Shown here one piece after another: positions 36,713 through 44,509 of a stretch of 64,000 bases of DNA. Within the stretch, counting starts at the first letter, position 1, and each line of letters starts with the position of its first letter. Position numbers and translations under genes: made by a program. Below the pieces are notes generated by a model that saw only the letters and a list, made by a program, of their open reading frames with translations, was not told where the DNA came from and searched no databases. The DNA comes from an uncultured Clostridia bacterium (GTDB taxonomy: Bacteria > Bacillota > Clostridia > Christensenellales > Borkfalkiaceae): contig CANRNE010000005.1 in assembly GCA_947631925.1 (NCBI GenBank), positions 19,901-83,900 on the forward strand, in the 5' to 3' direction.

Positions 36713-36837
36713 TAACTATTCGTAAAACAATGATTTTACGCATAATTTGATATTTCCCCACCGCATGAATTTTTTCTTTGGCGGGGAATTTTTTTGCCCT
36801 TTTTTCAAAAATTTTTCTCCCCTAACTATTCGTAAAA
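36713..36837 (+). repeat. Direct repeat pair TAACTATTCGTAAAA
   Basis: Identical 15-mers at 36713-36727 and 36823-36837, 110 bases apart start to start. The downstream copy ends at the base before the TTGACA of the recombinase promoter. Candidate operator or recombinase-binding sites. Confidence 0.7.
36753..36797 (+). terminator. Probable terminator upstream of the recombinase gene
   Basis: TTCCCC(A)CCGC pairs with GGCGGGGAA across a T-rich loop, followed by T8-9. Confidence 0.6.
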
Positions 36838-36867
36838 TTGACATCTCTCCCCCAAGTCTGCTATAAT
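36838..36867 (+). promoter_or_regulatory. Promoter of the tyrosine recombinase, leaderless arrangement
   Basis: TTGACA, 18 bases, TATAAT; the ATG starts six bases after the -10, so the expected start point is the A of ATG. Confidence 0.8.
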
Positions 36868-36873
36868 AATCTC

Positions 36874-37929
36874 ATGAAAGATTCGGGAAACTTCCATCAG
36901 GACAGAAACTTCAGCAACCTGCAGAAAATCGACGAGCTCCTCGGCGAGCTACCTTACTGCTGTGAAGATTTTTTCCGCGGCGTCGAGCCGAACACCAGCA
37001 CGCTCACCCGCCTCAACTACTGCTACGACCTTCGCATCTTCTGCGACTTTCTGTGTAAGAAGAAATTCCGCGGCAAGAAGGACGTCCTCTCCCTCACCCT
37101 CGAGGACTTCGAGCAGGTGACCGAGACGGACATGGAGATTTTCCTCTCCTATCTCTCCCGCTACGAATTCCGCGGGCGGATGCTCTCCTGCGACGAGCGC
37201 GCCAAGGCGAGAAAGCTCTCCACCGTCCGTTCCTTTTATAAATACTTCTTTAATAAGGGCCTCATCGAGGTCAACAACACGGCGAAGGTCTCCACGCCCA
37301 AGCTGCATGAAAAGGAGATTATCCGCCTCGAGGACGACGAGGTGGAGCATATTCTCGGCGTTGCGGAGTTCGGCAGCGGCATCTCTCACCACATGGAGGG
37401 CTACCACGAGCGGACGAGCCTGCGCGACACAGCCATCCTCACCGTCTTCCTCGGCACGGGAATCCGTATCTCCGAGCTGGTCGGGCTCAACAACGACAGC
37501 ATCGATTTCAAGACAAATTCCTTTGTCATCACGCGAAAGGGCGGCAACAAGGCAATTTTGTACTTCTCGGAGGAGGTCGGGGACGCCATCGCCGCCTATC
37601 TCGCCCAGAAGGAGAACGACCAAAAGGTCCCTGCGGACGAAAAGGCGCTCTTTTTGTCCCTGCAATACAAGAGAATCTCCGTGCGCGCCGTGGAGAATCT
37701 CGTAAAAAAGTACGCGCGCATTGTCTCCCCTCTCAAAAAAATCACGCCGCACAAGCTGCGCTCGACGTACGGCACCGCCCTCTACCGCGAGACGGGAGAT
37801 ATCTTCATCGTCGCCGACGTTCTCGGACACAAGGACGTCAACACCACCCGCAAGCACTACGCCGCCATCACGGAGGACAGGCGAAAATCGGTCGCGGGCA
37901 AAGTAAAACTCCACAAGGAGGATGATTAA
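36874..37929 (+). CDS. Tyrosine site-specific recombinase (XerC/XerD-like)
   Basis: 351 residues counted from the ATG right after the promoter. A SAM-like core-binding domain (about 20-130) is followed by the catalytic domain with the full set: Arg in GTGIRISELVGL, Lys in ITRKGGNK, H-x-x-R in ITPHKLRSTYGT, His in LGHKD and the nucleophile Tyr in RKHYAAI. Chromosome-dimer resolution is plausible since hflX and lexA follow and no mobile element is seen. No SD and almost no leader. A 15-base direct repeat lies at its -35. Confidence 0.9.
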   Translation: MKDSGNFHQDRNFSNLQKIDELLGELPYCCEDFFRGVEPNTSTLTRLNYCYDLRIFCDFLCKKKFRGKKDVLSLTLEDFEQVTETDMEIFLSYLSRYEFRGRMLSCDERAKARKLSTVRSFYKYFFNKGLIEVNNTAKVSTPKLHEKEIIRLEDDEVEHILGVAEFGSGISHHMEGYHERTSLRDTAILTVFLGTGIRISELVGLNNDSIDFKTNSFVITRKGGNKAILYFSEEVGDAIAAYLAQKENDQKVPADEKALFLSLQYKRISVRAVENLVKKYARIVSPLKKITPHKLRSTYGTALYRETGDIFIVADVLGHKDVNTTRKHYAAITEDRRKSVAGKVKLHKEDD

Positions 37930-39129
37930 GTGGAGGAAATCTTCGTCATCCAGCCCGTCTTCGGCGCGGAGGCGGAAGTTCTGCATGCGGAGGCGGTCTC
38001 CCTCATCGAGAGCGCGGGAGCAGCCTATTCGGGGAGCATCTTCCAGAATATCCGCGAGATAGACCCCGCAACCTTCATCGGCAAGGGAAAACTTGAGGAA
38101 GCGGCGGAACTGCTTGCGGAAAAAGATGTCACCGTCCTCTTCAACGGGGACCTCTCCCCTTCCCAGACGCTGAATATTTCCAAGGCGCTCGGCGGAAAAA
38201 AGGTCATCGACCGCACGACGCTCATCCTCGACATCTTCGCCCTGCGCGCGGAGAGCAGTGAGGGAAAAATTCAGGTGGAACTCGCCCAGCTCAAATATCT
38301 CTATCCACGCCTCAAGGGCAAGGGCGAGGCGCTCTCCCGACTTGGGGGCGGAATTGGCACGCGCGGCCCCGGGGAGACGCAGCTCGAGACGGACAGGCGG
38401 CACATTCGCTCGCGCATTCATGCCCTCGAAACGAGGCTGGAAGGCATCGCAAAGCGCAGGACGCTGCTCTCCGAACGCAGAAAAAAAGAGCGGACGATTA
38501 CCGTCGCGCTCGTCGGATATACCAATACGGGCAAATCTACCCTTTTGAACGCCCTCACGGGCGCAGATGTCTTCGTCAAGGATGCGCTGTTCGCAACTCT
38601 CGACCCGACTTCCCGCGCCTTCGAGATAGAGGGCGTGCCCTTTTTGCTCGTGGATACGGTGGGATTTCTGCAGAATCTCCCCCATCACCTCATCGACGCC
38701 TTCCGCTCCACCCTCGAGAGCGCGCTCTCCTGCGACCTTGCGCTCATCGTCTGCGACGCCGCGGGTCAATATGAAATGCAGCTCGAAACCACCCTTTCGA
38801 CGCTCAACGAATTGGGCTTTTCCGCGCCCTATCTCGTCGTCATGAATAAATGCGACGCCGCGCAAAATATCCGCCTTCCCAAGGACTGCGTCGCCGTCTC
38901 CGCAAAGACGGGCGAGGGCCTCTCCCTTCTCAAGAGCCGCATCTTCAGCGCCGTGAAGGACAAATTCGTGCGGGCGGAGCTCTTCGTCCCCTACGCCGAG
39001 ATGGGCGAATTCGGCGCCGTTCGCGGCCTTCTCAACGAGCGAGCCGTCTTCTACACCGACGACGGGGCACGCATCCTCGCCATCATTCCCGCCGTCTATT
39101 CGGAGCTATTCAAGCGCTACCGCACCTGA
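37930..39129 (+). CDS. hflX: Ribosome-associated GTPase HflX
   Basis: 399 residues, GTG start directly after the recombinase stop, with AAGGAGG nine bases upstream inside that gene. The N-terminal HflX domain has FIGKGKLEEA and the glycine-rich GGGIGTRGPGETQLETDRR linker. The G domain has GYTNTGKST (G1), DTVGF (G3) and MNKCD (G4). HflX binds and splits stalled 70S ribosomes under stress. Convergent with the small Cys-rich gene, whose stop abuts this one's. Confidence 0.95.
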   Translation: MEEIFVIQPVFGAEAEVLHAEAVSLIESAGAAYSGSIFQNIREIDPATFIGKGKLEEAAELLAEKDVTVLFNGDLSPSQTLNISKALGGKKVIDRTTLILDIFALRAESSEGKIQVELAQLKYLYPRLKGKGEALSRLGGGIGTRGPGETQLETDRRHIRSRIHALETRLEGIAKRRTLLSERRKKERTITVALVGYTNTGKSTLLNALTGADVFVKDALFATLDPTSRAFEIEGVPFLLVDTVGFLQNLPHHLIDAFRSTLESALSCDLALIVCDAAGQYEMQLETTLSTLNELGFSAPYLVVMNKCDAAQNIRLPKDCVAVSAKTGEGLSLLKSRIFSAVKDKFVRAELFVPYAEMGEFGAVRGLLNERAVFYTDDGARILAIIPAVYSELFKRYRT

Positions 39130-39315
39130 TTATTCCCGATAATTTTCGGGGTCGGTAATGATTTTGTCGATTTTGATGGTGGCGTAGTCCTTGATTTCGA
39201 GGCACTTGCCGCAGTTGTCGCAGACCTTGGACGGGTCGAGGTCGCAGACCTCGCACTCCATGCAGCCGTCGCATTCCTTTCCGTCATAGAGAACACATTC
39301 TTTGCCGAGATTCAT
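39130..39315 (-). CDS. Small cysteine-rich protein, probable metal-binding
   Basis: 61 residues counted from the ATG at 39315, which has GAGGTG upstream. It holds nine cysteines in 40 residues, arranged C-x7-C-x2-C-x2-C-x2-C then C-x2-C-x2-C near the middle, and a C-terminal acidic/hydrophobic tail. The pattern suggests a zinc or iron-sulfur site. I recall similar clostridial mini-proteins without assigned function. Divergent from lexA, sharing the control region. Confidence 0.7.
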   Translation of the reverse strand: MNLGKECVLYDGKECDGCMECEVCDLDPSKVCDNCGKCLEIKDYATIKIDKIITDPENYRE

Positions 39316-39392
39316 TTGGTTCACCTCATCGGATATTATAGTCCCCTCGCCGGAAAAAATCAAGAAAAAATCAAAAAAATATGCAAAATCAT

Positions 39393-39406
39393 GGAACAAA
39401 TGTTTG
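39393..39406. promoter_or_regulatory. LexA operator (SOS box)
   Basis: GGAACAAATGTTTG agrees with the Firmicutes consensus CGAACRNRYGTTYG at every position but the first, and overlaps the lexA -35. It could also affect the divergent Cys-rich gene. Confidence 0.8.
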
Positions 39407-39432
39407 CAATCTGTTTGGAAATATGATATAAT
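39404..39432 (+). promoter_or_regulatory. Promoter of lexA
   Basis: TTGCAA, 17 bases, TATAAT, then AAGGGGGTG before the ATG. Confidence 0.85.
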
Positions 39433-39453
39433 GGGACAAAAGGGGGTGTACGA

Positions 39454-40062
39454 ATGCTGAACAAGAACAAGCTGATGGATGTGCTCGAGTATATCAACCG
39501 CTTCTCGGAGAACAACGGATTCCCGCCCACGGTGCGCGACATGTGCCGCGACCTCGGCATCAAATCCACCGCGACGGCGTATGACTACATCAACCGTCTG
39601 CGCGATATGGGCTATCTCGAAAAGGCGAGCAACAAAAAGCGCGCCGTTGCCGTCCGCAGCGACGGTTCTGTCCGCGTTCCCCTTCTCGGTACGGTAACTG
39701 CCGGTCAGCCCATCCTCGCCGCGGAGAACTTTGAGGGCTATTATCCCCTTCCCACGGCAGAATTTCGCGGGGACGACCTCTTTTTACTGCGCGTCAAGGG
39801 CGACAGTATGATTGAGGCGGGTATCTTCGACGGAGATAAAATTGTCGTACGCAAGCAGGAGACGGCGCAGAACGGCGACATTGTCGTAGCGCTCTTCGAC
39901 CCCGACGGCCTCGGGCAGGGCGCAACCGTCAAGCGGTACTTCCGTCGGGACGGAAAAGTCATTCTCCACCCCGAAAATTCCGCCCTCTCCGACTTTGTGC
40001 TCGACTCGGACAGCGATGCGATGATTATCGGCAAAGTCGTGGGACTGATGAGAAGTTTTTGA
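39454..40062 (+). CDS. lexA: LexA repressor
   Basis: 202 residues. N-terminal winged helix (1-65; FPPTVRDMCRDLGIKSTATAYDYI). Self-cleavage site A83-G84 (TVTAGQ). Catalytic Ser118 (GDSMIEAG) and Lys160 (TVKRYF) in the S24 peptidase domain. It represses SOS genes and is cleaved with RecA. The SOS box in its own promoter indicates autoregulation. It ends at a bidirectional terminator. Confidence 0.96.
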   Translation: MLNKNKLMDVLEYINRFSENNGFPPTVRDMCRDLGIKSTATAYDYINRLRDMGYLEKASNKKRAVAVRSDGSVRVPLLGTVTAGQPILAAENFEGYYPLPTAEFRGDDLFLLRVKGDSMIEAGIFDGDKIVVRKQETAQNGDIVVALFDPDGLGQGATVKRYFRRDGKVILHPENSALSDFVLDSDSDAMIIGKVVGLMRSF

Positions 40063-40070
40063 GCGATACG

Positions 40071-40100
40071 AAAATCGCCGCCAGCAGGCGGCGATTTTTT
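40071..40100. terminator. Bidirectional terminator lexA/rluB
   Basis: AATCGCCGCC-AGCA-GGCGGCGATT flanked by A and T runs. Confidence 0.9.
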
Positions 40101-40809
40101 ATAGATTTTTGAGGTAAAAGACTTCCTCGGGGGTGAGTTTTCTCACCTGCCCGCGGTCGAGGCCCGCGAGCGTGAGGTCGCCCACCTTCGTGCGCTTCAA
40201 GAAGACGACCTCCTTGCCGAGCGCCCCGAACATGCGGCGAATTTCGCGATTTTTCCCCTCGGTGAGCACCATTTGGAGCTTCGTGTAGGCCTTGTCCGTC
40301 TCCACGACGGTCACGCGGCACTTCTTCGTGACGACGCCCTGCTCGATTTCCACGCCCGAACGCAGGCGATTGAGCTGATTTTGGGTGAGCGTGCCCTCCA
40401 CTTTCACCGAATAGGTCTTGGGAATCTCGTTTTGCGGCGCGGTGAGGCGGTACGCGAGGGCGCCGTCGTTGGTGAGAATGAGCAGACCCTCCGAGTTGTA
40501 GTCGAGGCGGCCGACGGGGACGACGTGCGTGCCTGCGGGGAGAAAGTCCATCACCGTCTTCCTCGGGCGCTCCGTCTTTTCGTCGTGCACCGTGCACACA
40601 CAGCCCTTCGGCTTGTTGAGAAGGTAGTATTCATAGTTGACTTTGTGGGAGAGCATCTTGCCGTCCAAAAGCACGGTGTCGCTTTCCCCGACGTCCGTCC
40701 CTGCCACGGCTACTTTCCCGTTGACAGTCACCCTTCCCTCGGCGATGATGGCATCTGCACCGCGGCGGGACGCCACGCCCTGCTCCGCAAGAAACTTGTT
40801 GATTCGCAT
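40099..40809 (-). CDS. rluB: Pseudouridine synthase RluB-type (23S rRNA)
   Basis: 236 residues. N-terminal S4 RNA-binding domain (1-60; MRINKFLAEQGVASRR), then the RsuA/RluB catalytic core with PVGRLDYNSEGLLI carrying the catalytic Asp, and the C-terminal GKNREIRRMF motif. It probably isomerises U2605-equivalent of 23S rRNA. The ATG lies inside a copy of the dispersed repeat and has no SD, so the repeat has replaced the normal translation start region. Confidence 0.9.
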   Translation of the reverse strand: MRINKFLAEQGVASRRGADAIIAEGRVTVNGKVAVAGTDVGESDTVLLDGKMLSHKVNYEYYLLNKPKGCVCTVHDEKTERPRKTVMDFLPAGTHVVPVGRLDYNSEGLLILTNDGALAYRLTAPQNEIPKTYSVKVEGTLTQNQLNRLRSGVEIEQGVVTKKCRVTVVETDKAYTKLQMVLTEGKNREIRRMFGALGKEVVFLKRTKVGDLTLAGLDRGQVRKLTPEEVFYLKNL

Positions 40810-40834
40810 ACTATGTCACGCAGAGTACTCTGCA
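40806..40834 (-). repeat. Dispersed palindromic repeat, copy 3, containing the rluB start codon
   Basis: On the minus strand GCAGAGTACTCTGC (a perfect palindrome by itself) then GTGACATAGTATGCG; the underlying ATG of rluB is the last part of the arm. It shares CTGCGTGACATAGTA with copies 1 and 2b. Confidence 0.75.
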
Positions 40835-40867
40835 CCTCGCGATTTTTTCGGGAGTTTGTCCCCTTTC

Positions 40868-41857
40868 CTATTCCATAATATACAAATTTGCGGAAAAAAT
40901 CAAGCTGTTTTCGAGGAAAATCTCCAATTGCCCCGCAAGTTCTCCTTTTATTTCGGGCGCGGGCGAGAGAAGGTTCGTATGAAAACGGAGACTTCTGAGC
41001 TCCGTCTTTTTGAGCGGATAGGCGAAATTCCCCTTCACCGCGTACCCCTCCCAGCCGCAGGAGACGTCGAGAATGGGATAGAGATTGTATTCGTCGAACG
41101 CCTGCGAAAGGAGCTCGGCGGAGCGCTCGTACATCTCGGGACAGTTGAGAACGACGCTGACAAGGCGCATCCCCTCCCGTTCTGCTGCGGTGACGAGACA
41201 GCGGCCCGCCTGCAGCGTGAAGCCCGTTTTGACGCCGATGGCGCCTTCGAAGCTTTCGAGCATCTTGTTTTTATTCTTCCAGCCCCGCGGCGCGTAGTAG
41301 GCGCAGGAGACGATTTCGCAAAATTTCTCATTCCCCATACAATAGGCCGCGATGAGGGCGAGGTCGCGCGCCGTCGTGTAGTGCCCCTCCGCGGGCAGGC
41401 CGTGCGGATTGCGGAATGCGCTGTTTGTTGCGCCCATTTGGGCGGCGCGGGCGGTCATCTCAGCCGCAAACGCCGGAATGCTCCCGCTGCGGAAGAGGGC
41501 GAGGGCGGTGGCGCAGTCGTTTCCCGAGCGGAGCATGAGGCCGTAGAGCAGGTCGCGGACGGTGTAAATCTCCCCGGCGCGCAGATAGACGCTCGACCCC
41601 TCCACGCCCTCGGCGGCCGCGGGAATTTCCACTTCGGCATCCAAGTCGCAGTCCTCGAGAATGAGGATGGCGGTGAGAATTTTCGTCGTGCTTGCCATGG
41701 GAAGGCGCACCTCCGCATTCTTCTCATGGAGAAAGCGCCTGCTCGAGACTTCGATGACGCACTCCCCGCGCGCCGCGCCCGCTGTGGCATGTGCGGGAGC
41801 GGCGCGCGGGACAAAGAGGAGCAGAAATGCCATCAAAAGCAAGGAAATTTTACGCAT
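40868..41857 (-). CDS. D-alanyl-D-alanine carboxypeptidase (DacF/PBP5 family)
   Basis: 329 residues with a signal peptide (MRKISLLLMAFLLLFV..., cleavage likely after about residue 24). Penicillin-binding motifs: S56-T-T-K59, S111-G-N113 and K210-T-G. It removes the terminal D-Ala from peptidoglycan stem peptides; in spore formers these enzymes adjust cortex cross-linking. It overlaps the end of gerW by 8 bases, and the scpAB-gerW-dac order recalls the Bacillus ypu/dacB region. Confidence 0.92.
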   Translation of the reverse strand: MRKISLLLMAFLLLFVPRAAPAHATAGAARGECVIEVSSRRFLHEKNAEVRLPMASTTKILTAILILEDCDLDAEVEIPAAAEGVEGSSVYLRAGEIYTVRDLLYGLMLRSGNDCATALALFRSGSIPAFAAEMTARAAQMGATNSAFRNPHGLPAEGHYTTARDLALIAAYCMGNEKFCEIVSCAYYAPRGWKNKNKMLESFEGAIGVKTGFTLQAGRCLVTAAEREGMRLVSVVLNCPEMYERSAELLSQAFDEYNLYPILDVSCGWEGYAVKGNFAYPLKKTELRSLRFHTNLLSPAPEIKGELAGQLEIFLENSLIFSANLYIME

Positions 41858-42224
41858 TTTCCCCCTTTTGCAGCTTGGAAAGCACCTCGCCCGCCTTCTC
41901 GATGAGCCCGTCCAAGGGGTCTTCCGTGATGCGGATGACGCGGCACTCCTTTCCGTCGTCGATGAGAAATCCCGCGGGCTTGATGTTGACCACCGTCCCC
42001 GCGCCGCCCGCGAACGGGAAGCTCTCGTCGTCCTTTATCGCCTTGACTTCGCCGTACTCGCCCCCTCCCGAGAGGTACCCCATCGTCACCTTGGTGAAGG
42101 GAATGACTTGCGTGCCGCTTGCCGAGATGACGGGTTTTCCGATGACCGTGTTGACGTCTATGAGGCTGACGAGGCGCTCTGCCGTCTTCTCCATGATGCC
42201 GTCGATTTGTGTTTTCTTATCCAA
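41850..42224 (-). CDS. GerW/YtfJ-family sporulation protein
   Basis: About 124 residues from a TTG start at 42224 (GGAGG ten bases upstream); an ATG at 42194 is the alternative. The family core is clear: LIDVNTVIGKPV, TQVIPFTKVTMGYLSGGGEYG, GGAGTVVNIKPAGFLI. In Bacillus GerW (YtfJ) is needed for normal spore germination. Its start overlaps the DUF2953-like gene by 67 bases (or 37 from the ATG), which is unusually long. Confidence 0.85.
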   Translation of the reverse strand: MDKKTQIDGIMEKTAERLVSLIDVNTVIGKPVISASGTQVIPFTKVTMGYLSGGGEYGEVKAIKDDESFPFAGGAGTVVNIKPAGFLIDDGKECRVIRITEDPLDGLIEKAGEVLSKLQKGENA

Positions 42225-42751
42225 TTTATCAATGCCTCCAGAATTTTTTTTGAAATTGCCACGAGCAGAACGAGCTGGTTGAACACAAGCGCCGCCTCCG
42301 CCGTCACGCGCACGGCGGGGCGGTCCGACAGAATCAACCTGCTCCGCAGGGAAAGGAAGGGATGGCGCGTCAAGAGAACAGAGCACGCGCTCCCCGAAAC
42401 GGCGGAGAATGCCGCGCCGACGAGGGCGGAATACGGGGCTTCGGCGCCGCCGCATTCCAAGGTCTGATGCAGCCGAAGGAGCTGGAATCCCTTGAAAATT
42501 TCAAACTTCTTGCGCGCCTTGCTCATGTCTGCATATGGAACGAGCAGGGCGAATTTTTCTGTGAGATGCACGGCAATTCCCTCCTGTCTCGGCTCTGCAT
42601 AGCCGCCGATTGCGGGCAGAATGCGGTAGAGACTGACGGAAAACCACACCTTCGCCTGCCCCGCATCCGCATAGAAGTAGATTTCGACGAACACGGGAAA
42701 GAGCAAAAAGATTGCGAGCGCGAAGGCGGAATACACAAAAAAATCGCCCAT
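42158..42751 (-). CDS. DUF2953-like (YtfI) membrane-associated protein
   Basis: About 197 residues from the ATG at 42751; a GTG at 42736 is possible. An N-terminal membrane helix (about 5-22) is followed by a soluble domain and a C-terminal amphipathic region (LVAISKKILEALINWIRK). Position between scpB and gerW matches the clostridial ytfI gene. Neither start has a ribosome-binding site, and the ATG sits inside the stem of a strong terminator hairpin. Function unknown. Confidence 0.65.
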   Translation of the reverse strand: MGDFFVYSAFALAIFLLFPVFVEIYFYADAGQAKVWFSVSLYRILPAIGGYAEPRQEGIAVHLTEKFALLVPYADMSKARKKFEIFKGFQLLRLHQTLECGGAEAPYSALVGAAFSAVSGSACSVLLTRHPFLSLRSRLILSDRPAVRVTAEAALVFNQLVLLVAISKKILEALINWIRKHKSTASWRRRQSASSAS

Positions 42752-42768
42752 ATCAGTAATATGGGCGA
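42737..42768 (-). terminator. Intrinsic terminator overlapping the DUF2953-like start codon
   Basis: Minus strand TCGCCCATAT-TACTG-ATATGGGCGA, a perfect ten-pair stem, followed directly by an A-free T7 run after one A. The ATG of the next gene is in the 3' arm. Confidence 0.85.
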
Positions 42769-42793
42769 AGACCTGAAAATTATTTGAACGAAG

Positions 42794-43516
42794 TCAGGAA
42801 ATTTTGACGATGTTGGTGCCGTCCAACCCCTTGAGGAAGTCGGGAATCTCGAATCCGTCCTCGACGGCCTCCTTGGGCTCCTCCTTGCGCTTGGGCGCGG
42901 GACGGGTCTCGTCGGAGCCGAGCGTGCTGTCCTCGGAGGCGTCGATGGTGTCCCACGCCTCGCGGTTGTAGAGGTAGTTGTCGCGCTCCTCGTCGGGGGT
43001 CGCAATCTTCTGCATCAGCTCCTCATAGTCGGGCAAATCGTCGAGGGAGTTGAGCTTGAAGCGCTTGAGAAATTCATCCGTCGTGCCGAAGAGCACGGGA
43101 TGTCCGATGGCGTCCTTCCTGCCGCAGGGGTAGATGAGTTTGAGCTCGAGAAGGGCGTTGACGCCGTAGTCGCTGTTGACGCCGCGCAGAAGTTCAATCT
43201 CCGAGCGCGTGATGGGCTGTTTGTAGGCGATGATGGCGGCGCATTCGAGAATGGTGCGGGTGAGCTCCTTCTCGCGGATGGGATTGAGCACGGCGGCGAC
43301 CCCGTCCTTATAGGCGGGATTGGAGGCGAACTGCGCCTTCTTGTTGAATTCGAGCAGTTGAATCCCGCTCTCTTCGCCATATTTTTCCTTAATCTTTTCG
43401 AGGCTCTTTTTCACGGCGTTCTCCGTGACGGAGAGCTTGTCCGCGATGTCGGCGATGGCGACCGCCTTCCCGGATGCAAACAGAACTGCCTCGATGATAT
43501 TCGTCAGATTCTCCAA
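42794..43516 (-). CDS. scpB: Segregation and condensation protein B
   Basis: 240 residues. Two winged-helix domains (about 1-85 and 90-165) with IIEAVLFASGKAV, ILECAAIIAYKQPITRSEIELLRGV and IGHPVLFGTTDEFL, the most conserved ScpB segments. An acidic tail extends to 240, longer than Bacillus ScpB. It forms the SMC-ScpA-ScpB condensin. It lies 15 bases after scpA. Confidence 0.94.
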   Translation of the reverse strand: MENLTNIIEAVLFASGKAVAIADIADKLSVTENAVKKSLEKIKEKYGEESGIQLLEFNKKAQFASNPAYKDGVAAVLNPIREKELTRTILECAAIIAYKQPITRSEIELLRGVNSDYGVNALLELKLIYPCGRKDAIGHPVLFGTTDEFLKRFKLNSLDDLPDYEELMQKIATPDEERDNYLYNREAWDTIDASEDSTLGSDETRPAPKRKEEPKEAVEDGFEIPDFLKGLDGTNIVKIS

Positions 43517-43531
43517 AATGTAAGTCCCCCT

Positions 43532-44509
43532 TTATTCGTATTCGTCGATTTGCCGGCCGACCCAGACGTGCGTGGATTCGGGGTTGAAGCGGATGATGAT
43601 TTGCCCGAACTCCTCCTCCTGCCGCACCTGCAGATATTGGTGCTTGAGGAGCTCGAGAAGGGCCTGAAACGTCGTGACAATCTCCGAACGGGTGTAATCC
43701 TTGGTGAAGAGTTCCTCGAAGCGGACCTGCTCCTCGCTGTCAAAGACCTGCAGGATGAAGATAATCTTCTGCTCCACCGTGTACTCGTCGCGGGGAATTT
43801 CGCGGACTTCATCCTCGATGATGGCGCGCTCGCGCTCCACCAACAGGGCGGAAAAGGCAGCAATGAGCCCGTTTAAGGTGAGATTTTCGAGGGAGAACAC
43901 CGTCTTCGTCTCGCCGACGTCCTTATCGGGCTCCTTGAAGTAATACCCTACCGTCTCGAGCTCTTTCAGTTTGGTCATCTCCTCTTTGATGAGGCGATAT
44001 TCCTCGAGGGCGCGGATGAGTTCCGCCTTGTCGTCCTCGATCTCCTGCTCAATCTCGGGGTCTTCCTCGAGGTTGGGAACGAGGGACTGCGCCTTGATTT
44101 TGATAATCGTCGCGGCAATGTTGAGATAGTCGGTGACCTTGTCCACGTCGAGATAGGGAAGTCCCTTCATGTAGTCGAGGAACTGCTCGGTGACCTGCGA
44201 GACGAAGATGTCCTTTATCTCGATTTGCGCACGCATGACGAGGTAGAGAAGAAGGTCCATGGGGCCCTCGAAATTGTCGAGCACCGTCGTGTAGTCGACG
44301 TTGGATTCGAATTTCTCGCGCACGGCACGGTACGGGTCGTCCTTGCCGCCCGTAATCCCCTGCTCGGCCTGTTCCCCCTCCGAAATCGCGACGCCGTCGT
44401 CCACGAAGGAGACGCTTTCCCCCTCTTCTTCCGGTTGGCGGAATTCGGCGAACGCCTTCGCGTCCTCCTCTTCTTCGGTGAGTATTTCCTTAGTCAATTC
44501 ATCCATCAT
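43532..44509 (-). CDS. scpA: Segregation and condensation protein A
   Basis: About 325 residues from the ATGATG at 44509/44506, which overlaps the stop of the upstream protease gene. The N-terminal 75 residues are very acidic, an extension over Bacillus ScpA. The conserved kleisin N-domain then reads LDNFEGPMDLLLYLV...QIEIKDIFVSQVTEQFLDY, and the C-terminal winged helix is near 255-325. It bridges SMC heads in condensin. A frame open further upstream has no ScpA similarity. Confidence 0.93.
   Translation of the reverse strand: MMDELTKEILTEEEEDAKAFAEFRQPEEEGESVSFVDDGVAISEGEQAEQGITGGKDDPYRAVREKFESNVDYTTVLDNFEGPMDLLLYLVMRAQIEIKDIFVSQVTEQFLDYMKGLPYLDVDKVTDYLNIAATIIKIKAQSLVPNLEEDPEIEQEIEDDKAELIRALEEYRLIKEEMTKLKELETVGYYFKEPDKDVGETKTVFSLENLTLNGLIAAFSALLVERERAIIEDEVREIPRDEYTVEQKIIFILQVFDSEEQVRFEELFTKDYTRSEIVTTFQALLELLKHQYLQVRQEEEFGQIIIRFNPESTHVWVGRQIDEYE

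Larger units (their letters stand above)
36504..36837. other. AT-rich intergenic region between the glycogen operon and the recombinase
   Basis: About 330 bases without a credible gene and much richer in A/T than its flanks. It holds a tandem copy of the dispersed repeat, a palindrome CGGGAAATTTCCCG near 36590, two direct repeats TAACTATTCGTAAAA (36713 and 36823), an inverted CGTAAAA/TTTTACG pair (36721-36740), and a hairpin with a T-run. The second direct repeat abuts the -35 of the next promoter. Confidence 0.7.

Noticed and set aside
36874..37929. Recombinase as integrase of a mobile element
   Set aside because: No phage or conjugation genes, no tRNA target and no attachment repeats flank it. 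Housekeeping neighbours suggest a Xer-type role.
36949..38865. 638-codon minus-strand open frame over the recombinase and hflX genes
   Set aside because: Both plus-strand genes have complete motif sets, and the antisense frame is repetitive in charged residues typical of reverse-strand artefacts in GC-rich DNA.
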